Origin: Pholis gunnellus
Taxonomy: Eukaryota > Chordata > Actinopteri > Perciformes > Pholidae
Assembly (NCBI GenBank): GCA_910591455.2
Contig: OU342817.1
Span: 4,037,980 to 4,101,979, forward strand
Direction: 5' to 3'
DNA length: 64,000 nt
The position numbers and the translations under genes are program-made. The notes beneath the pieces are model-generated. The model had not been told where the DNA came from, did not search any database, and saw nothing but the letters and a program-made list of their open reading frames with translations. Numbering within the stretch: the first letter of the stretch is position 1; the number at the start of each line of letters is the position of its first letter. Shown here one piece after another: positions 50,036 through 63,825 of the stretch.

Positions 50036-52302
50036 CAAATAGTTTATTGATTAATCAGGGAAATAATAAGTGCTGCTTCGTGATCTTTTTAACACAACCC
50101 CCCCTCTTTCCTCTTCTCTGTCCTCCATCTTTCCCCGTAAACACTGAGTGGGGGGTTGGGTTGATCTTCGGTAGGTGCAACAAGGTTAATATCCTCTCAC
50201 TCAGGCCTAGCTTCACCAGAGGGGGCTCAGAGTGATCAAACCAGCGAGGGGGAGAAAGAAAAGGAGGAGGAGCTGCGTGGAAACCCACAAGGACAGTTTG
50301 ACTCTTCACAGGAAAGTGAAAAACAAATTGTTCGGAGAAACACTGGCGGTGCTTGACTTCTGCTTGGTTGTCTCCCCGGCGTGTTAATATTGTCTCCGTT
50401 GACCTTTTTACGCCCGAGACTGTCGGGGTTATCGCACTGAAAATGTCATCCAGGTTCACCTATTAAGTCTTTAATCGCACATAACACTCCCGTCTCCTCC
50501 GTGAGCTGCACCCCCGCCTGCTGCGGCCTTAAAACCCATTTATAATATAATGATTGATCGTAAACCATAATGGGGGAGATGGAGCCTCCGAGACCATCAA
50601 ATGGCGGCTAAAGTGCAGAGTAGAGGACTCCGGTACCTCCAGCGCATCTTGTGTTTCAATCCGGATTTCTTTTCTTTTCTTTTTTTTTTTTTTCCAGACA
50701 TGCTTTAGTTGCAACTCGTGATGTGTTTTCAATTTTGGACAAGGACTAATTTAATATCCATTAGGCCCTACTTTCTCTTTCACGGGTGCCAAACGGAGGA
50801 TATCCTCGAGGCAATCGGGTAATGTGGAAGCATTCCGCTGATCGTACACACCGGATCAATAAACCACAGAGAACCCATTCTGTCCCTGTTTGAACGTCTG
50901 ACAGGTGCACAGGTTTCTGAACAATGATTCTCATCTGCAAAAAGCAGACGGTTGCGGTTTATCCCTCACAAATACAACGTTTTACAAAGTACGATCATGA
51001 GGGGGAGCAGAAAACCTCCAACAGTTGGTTTTACTTTTAAGCCAACAAACTTGTTTTTGGCAGCGAGCTTGAAAATAAAAGCGTCTCTAAACGAATCTCT
51101 CCTCTCCTTTACTTTGGTCACGGAAAGATTCGACAGGAGAAAACACTTCCACCCTATCAATAATAACCTCTGTGAGGCCTGATTTATGCCCCAGCAGGTA
51201 CGTCTGCACTGCTGTGGTCATGATCTCATACTCGCTACCGGCTCCACTAAATGTTCCTCCTTTTCTCAGCTGCTCAGTATTCATATCACACACAGTCTCT
51301 CTCTCTCTCTGTTTGGCAGAAAACTCTTCGGGGAATGGGGTCGGAGAACTGTTCTGTAGACTTCTTCGAGCACAAAGAGCTACTTAGCATCAGTAAAAAG
51401 CTGAGCATTGTGATGTGGAAAACATGACATCTGTGTGGGGTTTTTTTTAGTTGCTGTGTCTGCAACACAAGCTGCAGCCCGTGGGGGAAGTGTGTACCGC
51501 CGTGAGCGCTGTTCTGTATCTGCTTCACCTGGCCACGCTAAACTAAGCGCTCAGCTTTACTCCAGACAAGACCAGCGCCTCACGCGGATCTGCCCTGAGC
51601 TCGCAGGGGCGACCATGCCGGAGCACACGTAGGCCACTGCCGTCGGCTCACAAAGGCTCTTGGATAACTGCTGACCTCGGTAGTCTGAGTCTAGCTGTCA
51701 GTCAAAAGGTTTTGCTTTGAAGATAAAAGTACACAGTCACCTTTCTCAGTGAGACATGAGCTGAGGTAACGACACGATGGCAGTTACGTTTACCTACCGA
51801 AACATGAAATAAAAGATGTATTCTGCGTTCTAATATCTCTTTGCGTGTCTTCAATACATCGCTCATTAATGGCAAAGGGGAGTGTTATCGCTGGAGGTGT
51901 GTGTTTGGATATCGGCAGACAAAAACCTTCCGGTGCAGTCTGATTTATTCATGTCTCTCTCCTGCTTGGCGTCCTGGTCCAACCGCTCGGAGGAGGTGGG
52001 TGCGGATGGACTCCATGTTTTAAAAGTCACGCCGACGTTCGAGCAAATCGAATCAACCGATTCGCTGAAGTCCGTCTCGTGATTATCGTTAGAGAAGCTC
52101 AAGATGTTTTGTCTGACTGATTTCATTAAAGCATTTATCGAATAACCGAGTTTGTACTATATAGTCATCCACATGAAGAAACCAGATCTTTGCATGTGAA
52201 ACCTCCTTGGCAATGAACCGGTCCTCTTGAATGGGTCTGTGTGTCCACTCAGCAGCATAACTCCCAAATCAGACCACAGATGAAGAGCAGACAGAGCCGC
52301 CT

Positions 52303-52374
52303 CCTGCTCCTCCTCCTCATCCTCCTCCTCCTCCTCCTCCTCCTCCTCCTCCTCCTCCTCCTCCTCCTCCTCCT
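52303..52374. repeat. (CTC)n trinucleotide repeat
   Basis: About 24 CTC units with two imperfections. It creates a false poly-Leu frame on the + strand. Confidence 0.97.
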
Positions 52375-52499
52375 GCTTTCCCCACTAACGATATCTCCAA
52401 ATCCAGCGGGCTACTTCACACCATCCCACCGTCTTACATCGTATTGCTTCTAATCACACCGCTGTATTTTTGGCACTGCCCGCCTACTGTATGTCAGGA

Positions 52500-52700
52500 G
52501 CTGGCAGCGGCCGTGAGCGCTCTCTGGCACGTAGCCTGGCCCGGCGTGGCGCTTCTGTCCTCCGCTAAATGAAGACCACGCCGCCGCCGCCGCCGCCGTC
52601 TGGATGCCTGACGGCGAGCTAGCTGGCTTTGAGCGGCTGTCAGCGAGGGGAGCCGTCACGCTGGGAAGATGAGTCTGTGCCCGGGCACCACGGAGCTGGC
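52500..52700. other. GC- and CpG-rich patch
   Basis: Contains a run of six CCG and many CpG dinucleotides in otherwise AT-rich sequence. It could be a small CpG island or enhancer. No exon with a recognised product is seen. Confidence 0.35.
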
Positions 52701-53182
52701 AGTGCAGATGGAAGGCTTCATGTCTGAGTGTGGGGGGGGATCTACATATGCTTTCAGCTGTTGAGATTAAAAGCTCAAATAAAACCTCTGGGCTGAACAG
52801 AGAACTGTACCTCGCTACAGCGATCACTTTGGTCTTCAGAGCACTATCCGGGAGCAACGGCCTCAGATTAGCTTTTGGTTTCTCAACTTACATGCAAACG
52901 GATCAAACGGTCCTATTTGGTGCATTTGCACAACTCCTCCTCATGTCTGGGCACAAGACAGAAGAAGCGGCAGAAAACTTCATGTACAGACTGAGAAAAT
53001 GCCGACCCGCTTTGAGAGCATAATGAGATGCTAACCTACTTTTTCTTTACAGGTGTGTTTGGGGAACACATCAAAAAAATAAACAACTCAAGGCTGCTGT
53101 ACGCAGCAAAGACAAAGGCATAATCCTGAGCCTGCAGGCGTACAAAGCAAACTCCCCAGATGTATAGGTAGTCTGAGAGGAT

Positions 53183-53571
53183 GTATGTGTGTGTGTGTGT
53201 GTGTGTGTGTGCGCCTGTTTACCCAGTCACACAATGCAGGGAGGAAGGGAAGGAAAACACAGGGACAGGCAGGAACCTTTTTCCGAACGCAGTTTAGCAA
53301 AATGTCAAGCACGCTCAGATCGCCGCTCGGCTGAAATGTCATCCAGGCGAGACGGCGAAACAGAAAACACACTGCGCAGGTGTGTCTGCACAAAGTGGAC
53401 GCCTGGCAAATAATTATAGGTCCAACACCTTCCAACCACGCTTTAAGTTGCAGAGGGATTCAACTCCAGAACACCTTGGCCTTTCTGATGCGTTTCTTTT
53501 CTCCAATGAGCACCATTACATTTGATGCACACTTAATGCTCCCGAGTGTGTGTGTGTGTGTGTGTGTGTGT
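53183..53571. repeat. Two (GT)n microsatellites
   Basis: GT arrays at about 53183-53211 and 53547-53571. Confidence 0.93.
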
Positions 53572-53987
53572 ATTTAAGAGACTGTGTGTTTATTGGCCGA
53601 GGTTAAAGTCTCAAATGAACACGTTGGACGTTACGCATCCACTTTTAAAAATAACTTGAAATAAGGAGTCAACTACGGTCGATGCAGGTCAAATGAAGTC
53701 ACGCCGCGCGTTTAAGAAACATCGGTTTGTACGGAAATAAAAACAGCTGCAATTGGAAGTCAGTGTGAGAGAAAGCATGCGCGCTCAGACCAGCTCGGTC
53801 CATTAGGAGGCCGAGCTGGTTCCCCCCCCCCCCTGAAGTGTGCTATAATATAATTGTGCTGAAAGGCTGCATGCTCACGCCACGGGAGGAGAGTTTTATA
53901 TCGAAGCCTGCCCGCTGTACCGGTGTCAGGTGGTATTTATGAGACTGGTAATGGGGCTGAAGCCCAGAAACACCTGCTACGCTGGGC

Positions 53988-53990
<3 letters not shown>

Positions 53991-54023
<33 letters not shown>

Positions 54024-54040
54024 ATATATATATATATATT
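53991..54040. repeat. (GT)n joined to (TA)n
   Basis: About 14 GT units run straight into a TA-rich tract. Confidence 0.95.
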
Positions 54041-55839
54041 ATGCAGCAAATTCTAAACTTTCTGCTTGTTTTCAGCTGTATTTATGCGCTGTGTTGAGGA
54101 CAATATGGAGATGAATAAACTTGTGGGATGGATCGGCACAGACCGGAGAACAAAGTCAAACTCAAGGGAGGAAAACGTTCGGTCACGTCCGATGAACATA
54201 TTTCCACAGTCACACTTATCCTTTTTTAGATTCATTTGTTTTCAGCATTTTCCTGTTCCAAAATCAGCTCAGAGCTTATTTTGAGAGTTCTGTCACATTT
54301 TCGGGCTGCGACTAACAATATTAAGTCATTAACTCCAAAACGTGTTTGTCTTTTTTGAAGATACAAGATGAATCTAGTTTGTGCCCTCGCAGCTGAGTTC
54401 TGACTTTTTTGTTCCAGCAACATCAACCTTACTCTATAGGGAACAGGTAGAACAAATATTGAAGTCCGGTGTGCAGAGAGAACATCATTTTGATCTTAGG
54501 CTGTAAAAAATGGCTGTTTTGTTGCGTTTCGGGGGACCTCTGCCGCCGACTGTTACGAGGCGAAGCGACTGGTGACTAATGAGCCAATCACAAGCGCACT
54601 CCAGGCTGGTGAGATGAACTCCAAGTGTCTCTGAGCTCACATTAAGATGCCTGCTGCATGAGAGCCAGAGGGGGAAACAAACGGCGCCGTTGATGAAACC
54701 CGGTCGAGGCGTAAAAAAAGCTGCAGCACCTGTGCCAATTCTCTTACACCGATAACCCAAAAAAGGAAAAACAGCAGCTCGGCCAAAAGTTCTGCTTCGG
54801 TTACACACTTGATGAAGGCAGGAAATGAAACTCTTTGCCCATCGACTACTCCGGCTGAGGGTTTCCAAAGTCAACAGCTAATTTGGAGTGACACCGTCTG
54901 AACCCAACGTTTTGAGACCACGGTCGAAATCTTCAAATTTCCAACAGGTCAGTGCCAAAAGAAACGAGAGGTAACTATAGACAGAGATGACAGTTGACCA
55001 CAGCTTCCCTGAGCACTGGTGCACCAATAAAAGAGACGTCAATGTAGGGACGATGTACCTTTTAAGAACGTCAGCTTTTATATTAAAAATGAAGTAAATA
55101 AAACCGAAATGTTTGCACTCAGAGGGTCACAACAGGGCCGCACAATGACCCCACCCACCGCTGCTGCAGCACTATAACAGAGGAACCCCTGTGAGGACAC
55201 ACAGTAGACCCCGTCACTCACTTCCTGCCATAACAGACACGCCTCCTTCAAAGTAAACAAGCCAATCGATCCCAAAACACGCACACACAATAATTATGTA
55301 TGGTTGATAACCCTTTTAACAGCGAGGCCCGGGGACAGAGACGAGTGTGGTGATTCAGATGGCCTGACAGACGGCTGCTCTGATGTCCGCTCATGCAGCA
55401 CACGGAAAAAGAACGCAGAAGAAGAAGAAGGTGCGTCAGGATTTTACGCCACAGGTTTCCCCCGGCGAAGGCAGAGGGAGCCAAAATCCAACCGAGCGGC
55501 AGGACGCAGAGAACAGAATGATGAGAGAGCCTGCGGCGGCGTTTGTCCACATCTCAGCAGTCACGCTGCAGCCAGAACTGCTTTGATCAACAGAAATCCA
55601 GCAAAGTGGATAAACACGGTGGCCTTCTCGGCGACGGCAGAGATCCTGAACGCTCAGCGGGAAAAAGAATAACAATTACAGACGGAAAGCTAATTGGATG
55701 TCATGATGAATGCAAGAAGAAATGCAGTGAAAACGGGGCAGAAACATTGCTTTTATCCTAAATGCCTTGTTAGCAAAACGCACTAGCCATGAAACTCCAC
55801 GAGAGCTGAGAGATGAAGTGCATCATCGGTTCATCCGCC

Positions 55840-56020
55840 CGTTATTCTCTCGATTAATCTGCTAATTAAAATAAATAAAAAATCAGCAAATAGTAAACTT
55901 GTAAATTTGTTCTTTTTTGTGTGTCTAAAACCCAAAGATATTCAATTCCCATCTGCATGAAACCTAGAATAACTCACAATCGATAAGATCGATTAGAAAC
56001 GTGTCGATCTAACTAATCTA
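55840..56020 (-). mobile_element. MITE-like dispersed repeat, decayed copy
   Basis: Reverse-strand words 'ctcgattaatctgctaat', 'aaaacccaaagatattcaat' and 'gataagatcgattag'. Confidence 0.5.
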
Positions 56021-56580
56021 TAATCTAAATGCACCTGCTGGTGCCATTATCTCAGCCAGAGAGATGCACAGAAACCACACATCATCACTGAATATTCATT
56101 TAGTGAAAACATCACGGTCAAGTCATTTCTCTGGAAAAACATGGAGGCAATTCTTTATAATAGAGCTCCACCAACTCAGTCATGACTCGGCAAAAACATC
56201 TGAACTATGAGGTTTGAAAAATGTCCGTGACGAGTTCTGAGAGCCCAAGTTTGTCTCTTCAGTTAGTTTGTTTTGTCCAACAAACAATTCTAAACCCATA
56301 ATTGGGATTAAGTATCAGCAGATCTTTACATTAGAGAAGCTGGAACAGTAAATATTTGGTATTGTTGCTTAATAAATATCCTGAACTCTTAATCTATGTT
56401 TGTGTTTAGAGATGTGGCTTTCGGGCCCTGCCGACACCCTGCATGGAGGTAACGCGGTTATTGTCACAGCTCCGGTGCAAACGTGTTGCTTCGCGCCCGC
56501 AGCTCATCAGAGAGCGAGCGCTCTTCTGGATCTCAGCAGCCGCCTCCATTACAGCAGCATCACCGGCGGCTCCGTGGGCC

Positions 56581-56604
56581 CTCCATCCATCCATCCATCC
56601 ATCC
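56581..56604. repeat. (CCAT)n tetranucleotide repeat
   Basis: About six CCAT units. Confidence 0.9.
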
Positions 56605-57488
56605 CGTCTGGGTGTAATCCATCAGGGCCGGGTGGCTTCCATTAGCGCTGCCCTCCGCAGGGACAGGACGGCCTCTAAAGCGCAGCACTCAGGGAGCGCA
56701 CTGGGGCCCTCGCACTTTACCCTAACAGCTTCATCTACTCTGCATCCCTTGAGCCAGACACACACACACACTCACACCAAACACACACACACACAACCTC
56801 TGGAGGGCCCAATTAGCAGCCATCACCTGTAATTCAATAACAACACTCCCTTTCTCTCCGCCTCTCTTTCACCCGACGGTGCGCTTCGCTTACACGCTTT
56901 TAAAAAAGGAGACGACTCCTAATGTTCTGCGTCAACACACAAATCCAAATCTACACTGACAGTTTATCAACGGATCTGAATAGATTCTGTTTGCAAGCGA
57001 AAGAAGGGTGCTCCACTTCCTCTCCCATTTTGTAGGAGCCTCGCATCTCATCCTTCAGGGCGGAGGAGGGACGCAGAGACAGAATCCAATCGGTACAACG
57101 TCCACAGAACCACAGTGTAGTGATGCAGCGTTTACAGCGGGATCATTGGTAGCCAACAGCTCCACGCATAACTGAATGATATTTAAATACCTATAGCAGC
57201 ACTGGCAATGAGGCGACCCACTCAAGAACAACAACTGTCCTTGAAATATTTTCATTTCCCATTAATGGAGCAATAAAACATCAGACAATAATAAAACATG
57301 TGCGTCTGATGTCCCAGAGCCAGAGGTGACGTCTTCTAAATGCTTGTTGTTGTCGACCAACAAGATGTAAAGCAGAGCTAAACAGCACGAATCTTCACAT
57401 TTAACATGACGAAAATGGTTTCTTTTAAACTGTATGCAGATATGCTGCGACAACAACCTGCCGACGGCCACGCTCATTTATTTCCCTT

Positions 57489-57507
57489 GGGGGGGGGGGG
57501 GGGGGGG
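57489..57507. repeat. Poly-G run
   Basis: Nineteen consecutive G, a possible G-quadruplex; sequencing error is also likely here. Confidence 0.9.
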
Positions 57508-58444
57508 CTCACAGAACCACGCGATTGTTTTCTGCTCCAACTCAACTGCAGAGAAGTAATCAGCCGAACCTTTTGGTCAACGGCCTCCCAATCCTCCTGA
57601 GATGTGACTTGAATGAGAAAGCACGGAAATATACACCCCTACAGAAATGTGCTGCGGCCCGTAGATATACCGCCGCTCGTTTAACTTAGAGAGAGAGCGA
57701 GAGAGAGACTATTCCCAGAATGCCTTGCAACAACCCCCCCCCCCAGAGAGGGGGCGTGGTTGATTTCAACCAAAGTCAGGTGTTTAAATCTGGATTTCCA
57801 GCTACTTTGTGAACACTGAGGTGATTACGCCTCTTTTCTTAGTGCAGCACGCTACAGTTCTGTCCAATTACATCTCGAGTGAGTCCTCTCATTTGAGACG
57901 CACCATAATGAGAGACGAGGCACAGCTCCAGTGTGAGAGAGGAGCATGAATCACTCTAATCTCATTCTCTATTCCACTCCCACCTGTCCTGCTGCTGCTG
58001 GACCCACCGAGGTCTCTGGGGGGTCTTTAGTGAGTCCCGGGCCCCTCCTCGCCCACCTGTCCACCGCTCATGATTTATGTCTCCTGAGGCTGCTGGGAGG
58101 TCGCCTCCCCAGCTCCTACTGTAGGTTTTACATTCAACTTTTTTTTTAAGCTTTGTTCAGTCATGAACATCTTGAAATCTCCCACAAACCCTTTGGTTTT
58201 GTAGATCTTTGCTGGTTCCTGTGAAGGGCCATTTGAGCATAAACGCTCTTAAAATGACTTCATACTGTAGAACTTGAGTTCAATAGAGTCCTGGTCGAGG
58301 TAAATAAAGCTATCTGTTCAGGATCAGTAATCCAACAAGCGTCAATTATTTACACTGGTCAGGTCCTAAATGTTTTATAATTCACATTTACTCTAAACCA
58401 ATATCACAAACAGAACCTCCAGTGTGATGAATGGGTATTTATCT

Positions 58445-58600
58445 GTTCAAATAGTCGATATAACTTCCGATTCGAAGGCTGCAACTGAAAAGACATCTTC
58501 ACATTTATGACTAAAACTAAAAACTATTCTGTTTACCATCCGACACGACAAAGAAAAGCAGAAAATCCTCTCGAATGAGAAACTGGAACTATAAAATAAA
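58445..58600 (-). mobile_element. MITE-like dispersed repeat, partial copy
   Basis: Reverse-strand words 'gaaggctgcaactgaaaag', 'tgtttaccatccgaca', 'caaagaaaagcagaaaatcc' and 'gagaaactggaact'. Confidence 0.5.
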
Positions 58601-59029
58601 CTTGTGCTTGCTTGTCGTTTAAGCTCTGTTTGATAACACACAATATTTACTGAGCTGATCTTTTAACTTGTGTTTTCTTTTATGAATCCGTTTCATTATT
58701 CCGCTCCTTCCCTCTTCTCTTGTGTCCCCATTTAAATGGAAGCGAAATACAAGTGAGTAGCCCATCGCAAGGCGAGCGTCACCCCCACTTCAGTGACCAA
58801 CATGCGTGGGATGACGGCTCGGCCTGTCCTCCACTGCTCCAGCGCCCGTGGCTGTGGCTCCGTGTAGAGCCCGGGGGGCAGGCGGCAGCTCCGGGCTGCG
58901 TTCTCTCTGAGCTGGCGGCCTCTGCTCTGCTTCTCAGGCGGCAGAGAATGGAGGATGTGCAGGATATGCAAATTTGTACCACCACCAAAGGAGAGGAGTT
59001 TCCCACCGGCTGAGTGTGAAAGAGTGCCG

Positions 59030-59230
59030 CCCCCCCCGCCCCCCCCACACCACCACCACCACCACTGCCTCTCTGAATGAGACTCTTTCTTTTGACACAC
59101 ACTGGCCTGCATGCACACATAACCCACACAATCACACAAACGTAAAAAAAACCTCATTAAACATTCATGCAAATGCACACATGCATTTAAATATGGAACT
59201 TTTAACACACACACACACAGACACACACAT
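59030..59230. repeat. C-rich, CAC and CA simple repeats
   Basis: C runs with CACCAC units near 59030-59066 and CA arrays near 59203-59230. Confidence 0.88.
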
Positions 59231-60763
59231 GCACGGGGGGGATGCTGGTCAGAATAAACAGGTTCCCTTCACCACAGGCCGTCTTTCACAGCTCAGCCTC
59301 GGTTAGCGCCACACGGTGTAGATTAAAGTTTTAGCCGCTAGCTGCTCCGGGGAGCCTCTTGAACACATGAATATGCAGGTGCTTGAATGGCTTAGGCCAC
59401 CTTTTTAAGAAAAGTGCTAATACGAGGTTGGCAGTTCCTCTGAGATGTCATGCACCGGTGGAGCTGGAGGTAAATTTCAGTTCTGGTTCCACATTTGACT
59501 TTTGTTTTGAGCGTAGGTGGCAGCGAGCAAACTCTGTCTTCATGACATCAATTTCAGAACGGCATTTGAAGTTCAGAGGAGGATTTGGCTTTACTGCGAT
59601 ATTACTGTAATTTAACACGGCCGTCTACAGAGAGAGTGGATCTTTTCTTCCTCTCTTCATTCACCGCATGGCACGTATCTTTAACGGGGACACAGCAGCT
59701 TTAAACGCTGACTGTGCTTCATTGATTTGCAGCAGTTCTTTCTCAAATCATCCAGAAAGCAAAGACATTAGCACTCTTCTGTGATCTGACATTATGGGAA
59801 ACATTTGAATATGGGACGAGACCCATTTCTGCAGCCTAGTGTTGCATAACAAAGACAGCTCACTTTCCACCTCACTTAAAAGTTTGAACTGTAATTCTAG
59901 TCCTGCACACTAGACACAGCGAAGAGGGGACTTTTTAAAAAGTGACACAATGGTGCAGTGAAGACACAGTTTACCTTTTTGTAATGATTTATGATGATCT
60001 GTTATAATTTTCATGCGCACAGAAAACATGCGCCAAACTAACTTTCCTGAGCATCCTGGTGCGGTTCACTGAGTCACGGTGCGTCTGAGCACATGTGGCT
60101 CATGTGCTCTCTGCTGCTCCATTGACCTCTGACCTCTCTGCGGAGGGCTGGGGAGGCTCTAAAGCCCGTGTTGTCAACACCGCGGATACAGACAACTTAT
60201 AGTTTGGAGTTTCCAAAGCCACACATGTTTCAGATTCATTTAGATTCCCCGGTGCAGCGCATGCCTGCGCGACACAATTGGTCGCTCTCGGTTTCGTGTC
60301 GAATCAGAGGGCAGCAGCGCTCCATTTCCCCTCCACCTCGACTAAAAATAGTTCTCATGTCGAGTGTTCACGAGCAGCGGGGGCAAGTCACACCTGCATG
60401 ATAACGAGCTCCGTCTCTAGCTAACGCTCTCGCTCCTTTCCTCTGAAGCTGTGACTTTTGTCAGCCATAATTCTGTGTACTTAGTTGAATAATACCCAAA
60501 GTTGCCAGTGTGTATTGTTTAAAGCGGACGTGTGTATGCCTTTAATTAGGCCGTATTGAGTCATGTGCTTCAACTGTCTCATCTGTCAAAGGTGCCTTTT
60601 TATTGGCCGACGTCATCTAACTGAAACCCAACAGCACCAGTAGGAACCGCGGATTTTCTTTCCCCCTAACAGGCACCGTGTTAATGCATGTAAATCCAAA
60701 CAAGCAGGCCTCTGTTGTTATGCAAAGCATGGAGCAAAGTAGCTGTTTCTCACCTTGATGCTA

Positions 60764-60799
60764 ACACACACACACACACACACTCACTCTCTCTCTCTT

Positions 60800-60832
<33 letters not shown>
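60764..60832. repeat. (CA)n joined to (CT)n
   Basis: A CA array followed at once by an interrupted CT array. Confidence 0.95.
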
Positions 60833-61003
60833 TGCTAACGCATACGCACCAACACACACACACTGCTCAATTAGTCACAGCAGTAGCATCACTAGCCTGG
60901 ACGCACCTCCCCCTCTGGACCATAAAAGGCGATGGGAGGGGTGAATGCTGACTTGCTAAAGACATCCTGTAGTGCTTTGTCATTCCACAGGCCCATTTGT
61001 GCA

Positions 61004-61006
<3 letters not shown>

Positions 61007-61041
<35 letters not shown>
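61007..61041. repeat. (CA)n microsatellite
   Basis: CA array of about 17 units. Confidence 0.94.
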
Positions 61042-61046
<5 letters not shown>

Positions 61047-63584
61047 GAGCCCCAGGCTCTTCAGCAAAAGGAGAAAGTAACGTGAATGACCAATGGTCAT
61101 GGATCAATTAACAGCTACTGTTGACCACAACCACTCCTAATACCACTCAGGACCGTTTCCTTCTGACACTGCCATCTCCCAAATACACAACAACGGCACA
61201 TACGGACATACATATTTACATTACACAAAGACTAACACACAAGTGACCCATTACCCTGTTGATGAGCGTGAAAACAAGTTGTATTTACTTACATTTACTC
61301 ACTGATTACACAACACTCAAGCAGCTATTATTTGTTATCATATAATCTAGTTTATATGACGCTCGCACGACTCCTCTGCTCCGTAGGACGACTGTAACCG
61401 GAGCACCTTTCAATTGACCTCAACAAAATGCTTCATTTATGCAAATCTAGAAGAATGAAGGACTATAAAACGTGCCGCAGCGTTTAGATTTAAGCCTTTT
61501 TAAGAGCGTGCGATTGTACGAAGCCGCGGTGTATCACGGGGCTGAGGTTGCCGTAGTTCTCGTAAGATGATGCAAAGCTTGCTTGTACAACATGCGAGGC
61601 ATTAATGGAGCATTACGCATCTACAGAGGAGAGCTGAATAAATACCAGTCATCTCATCGCATCAAACACCAGCAGGCTGATCAAAGAGCCCGTTATCAAA
61701 GAGACAGGAGGGTTCCTTTAACACGGTGATTCAAAGCACTTTCAAATCAACAAATGTCTGTTTCCCTGACATGATGTAACTTATAGAAGACGTTATAAAC
61801 ACTACACAATCCCCATACTATTCTACCAAACGTGCATCTGCAATTTAAATGAGTGAAGGCTTCAGAATCATCAAATGTGAAAATGAAAAACATGTATTTA
61901 CGAACGGCATCCGCTCGAGAACCGTAGACTTAAAGGTTTCCTCCTCTAGTGGTGCTATGGAGCTGATGTATTTTTACTTTTCTCTGTTTTGTTTATCTCG
62001 TGCACAACCACGAGGTCCACTTATAACACTGACCCACAGGTGGCGATAACATGCCAGGATAATGCAGCAAAGGCCCAGAAGAAGACGGCCAGCTGGTAAA
62101 CAAGCATGTAAACAATGCTGGATTTGAAATACTCCCTTTTAAAAAAAAAAACTTTTGTGAGCAAGGTGATGCATTCAACACATTTGTTCCACCTCGAGGG
62201 TACACACACACGTTGGTGAGCGACACTGACATAACACGACACCCTTCCCATATTCCTTACAAAAGCCCAGTGAAGGCCCCGGGCCCTGGCAGGGCTTTGG
62301 AGGTATACGAGCAGTCCAAGTCTGGGAGCAGGCCGCTGTGTTTATCCTGTCAAGGTATGTTAACACCAGGCTGCATTCCTGTAGTCCCTAAATTGCAGTG
62401 TTAGATTACAGCCCAGCTGAGAGCGCGCTCGTACACACACACACAAACATGGAGCACTTTGAAGCGAGAGGAACGCCGTTGGATGACGAAGCCGTGACCA
62501 AAGTGGCAGCAGCGGCGGCGGCGGTGGAGCGCGCCGAGGGCCGACACCTGACATTTACAGAAGAACCGCCGACAGTCAACAGGCGGCGGAGCTAAAAACA
62601 AAGTTCATCAAGGATCTTTTTTTAAACACAGGAATAACTGTTTTATGTACTGTACACGCTGCTACAACGCACTCTAATGTAGATAATAATGTGTGGAAAG
62701 CTTTTTTATTTAGGCAAAAACAAGTCGAGTAAGAGAAAAGTGAGCGCCGTTCAGGGTTCTCTGCAGGCCGATAGCTAGATGACACTCATCACTTACTGGG
62801 CTTTTATAGCGCCGTGTTTACAGCTGCTGCCTGGTGGGAAATCATCTCCGTAAAGAAGTAGAGCGAGGCCAACCGACTGTCAGCCATTAACACCGGGGAG
62901 GTTAGGGGCAGATGGTTTTCGATGGACGAGAGCAAAGCCATTTGAACTTGGGTGGCACACTGACACAGCGCAGACGCCTAAATGTACGAGTCCCAGCCTC
63001 CTCTCAAGCTAACTGCAGCTCACTATGAATGACATCATAACCAGAGGAAGTGACCCCAAAAACACAAGGTTTCCCTGAAGACGGATGTTAACACCTGATT
63101 GCTGCGGTAGTTGAATATTTTCTTTCTGCATGAACGCTGGCAAAGAGCGCAGACCATGTTTGTCTTAAATGACATGAACTAGAAGTGGATTCATTTGTTG
63201 CCTCTAAGCAAGAATGGCAGATTACTTAATCCGTCCGATAATGATTTTGCTAACAGTTCTAGTTCCCGAAAACATAATTGGGCAACTTAGACCACTAAAT
63301 AAAAAGCGAGGCCAACTTTGACACTGTGGTTTGGACCCAAGAACAACCAGCTGTGGGTCTGAGTGTTACCTTCACACGTATCGTTCACGATGCTATGAAC
63401 CGTGTACACTACAGCCGTCAGTCTTTTCTTAATATAGATTACTGTGTAATGTCCACCTCTGTGTAATGCTTTGCCTCTATAAAGTTCTCACGTCATAACC
63501 CATAATAACAACACAATTCAGCTGAACTCTCTCGTGAGTCGCTGGGACATGTGAGGTGTTGGGACAGCTGAAATGTGGTCGATC

Positions 63585-63825
63585 AGTCGATTTAATGCAA
63601 GATATTTATTGGCTTTTTTTGATCAGCGATAAATGAAAGATGCAAAACATTCTCTGGCTGCAGCTGCTCTAATGTGAGGATTTGTTATATATAATAAACG
63701 GAATGTCTTTGGCTGTTAGACTGTTGGTCTTGGCATTTTTTTTACTATTATCTGACAATTTATAGAAAATAACAAATCAATTTATTGAGAAAATATCGGA
63801 TTAATCGGTAAATAACTGCCACTCT
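63585..63825 (+). mobile_element. MITE-like dispersed repeat, most complete copy
   Basis: Reads in order 'gatcagtcgatttaatgca', 'cattctctggctgcagctgc', 'taatgtgaggatttgtta', 'tagactgttggtcttggca', 'tctgacaatttatag' and 'tatcggattaatcggtaa'. This matches the whole family layout. It has no coding capacity. Confidence 0.7.

Noticed and set aside
50055..50459. 134-codon - strand frame as zeb1 exon 1
   Set aside because: The sequence does not match the expected basic ZEB1 N-terminus and no donor in the right phase was seen.
52241..52453. Poly-Leu frame resembling a signal peptide
   Set aside because: Produced by the (CTC)n repeat.
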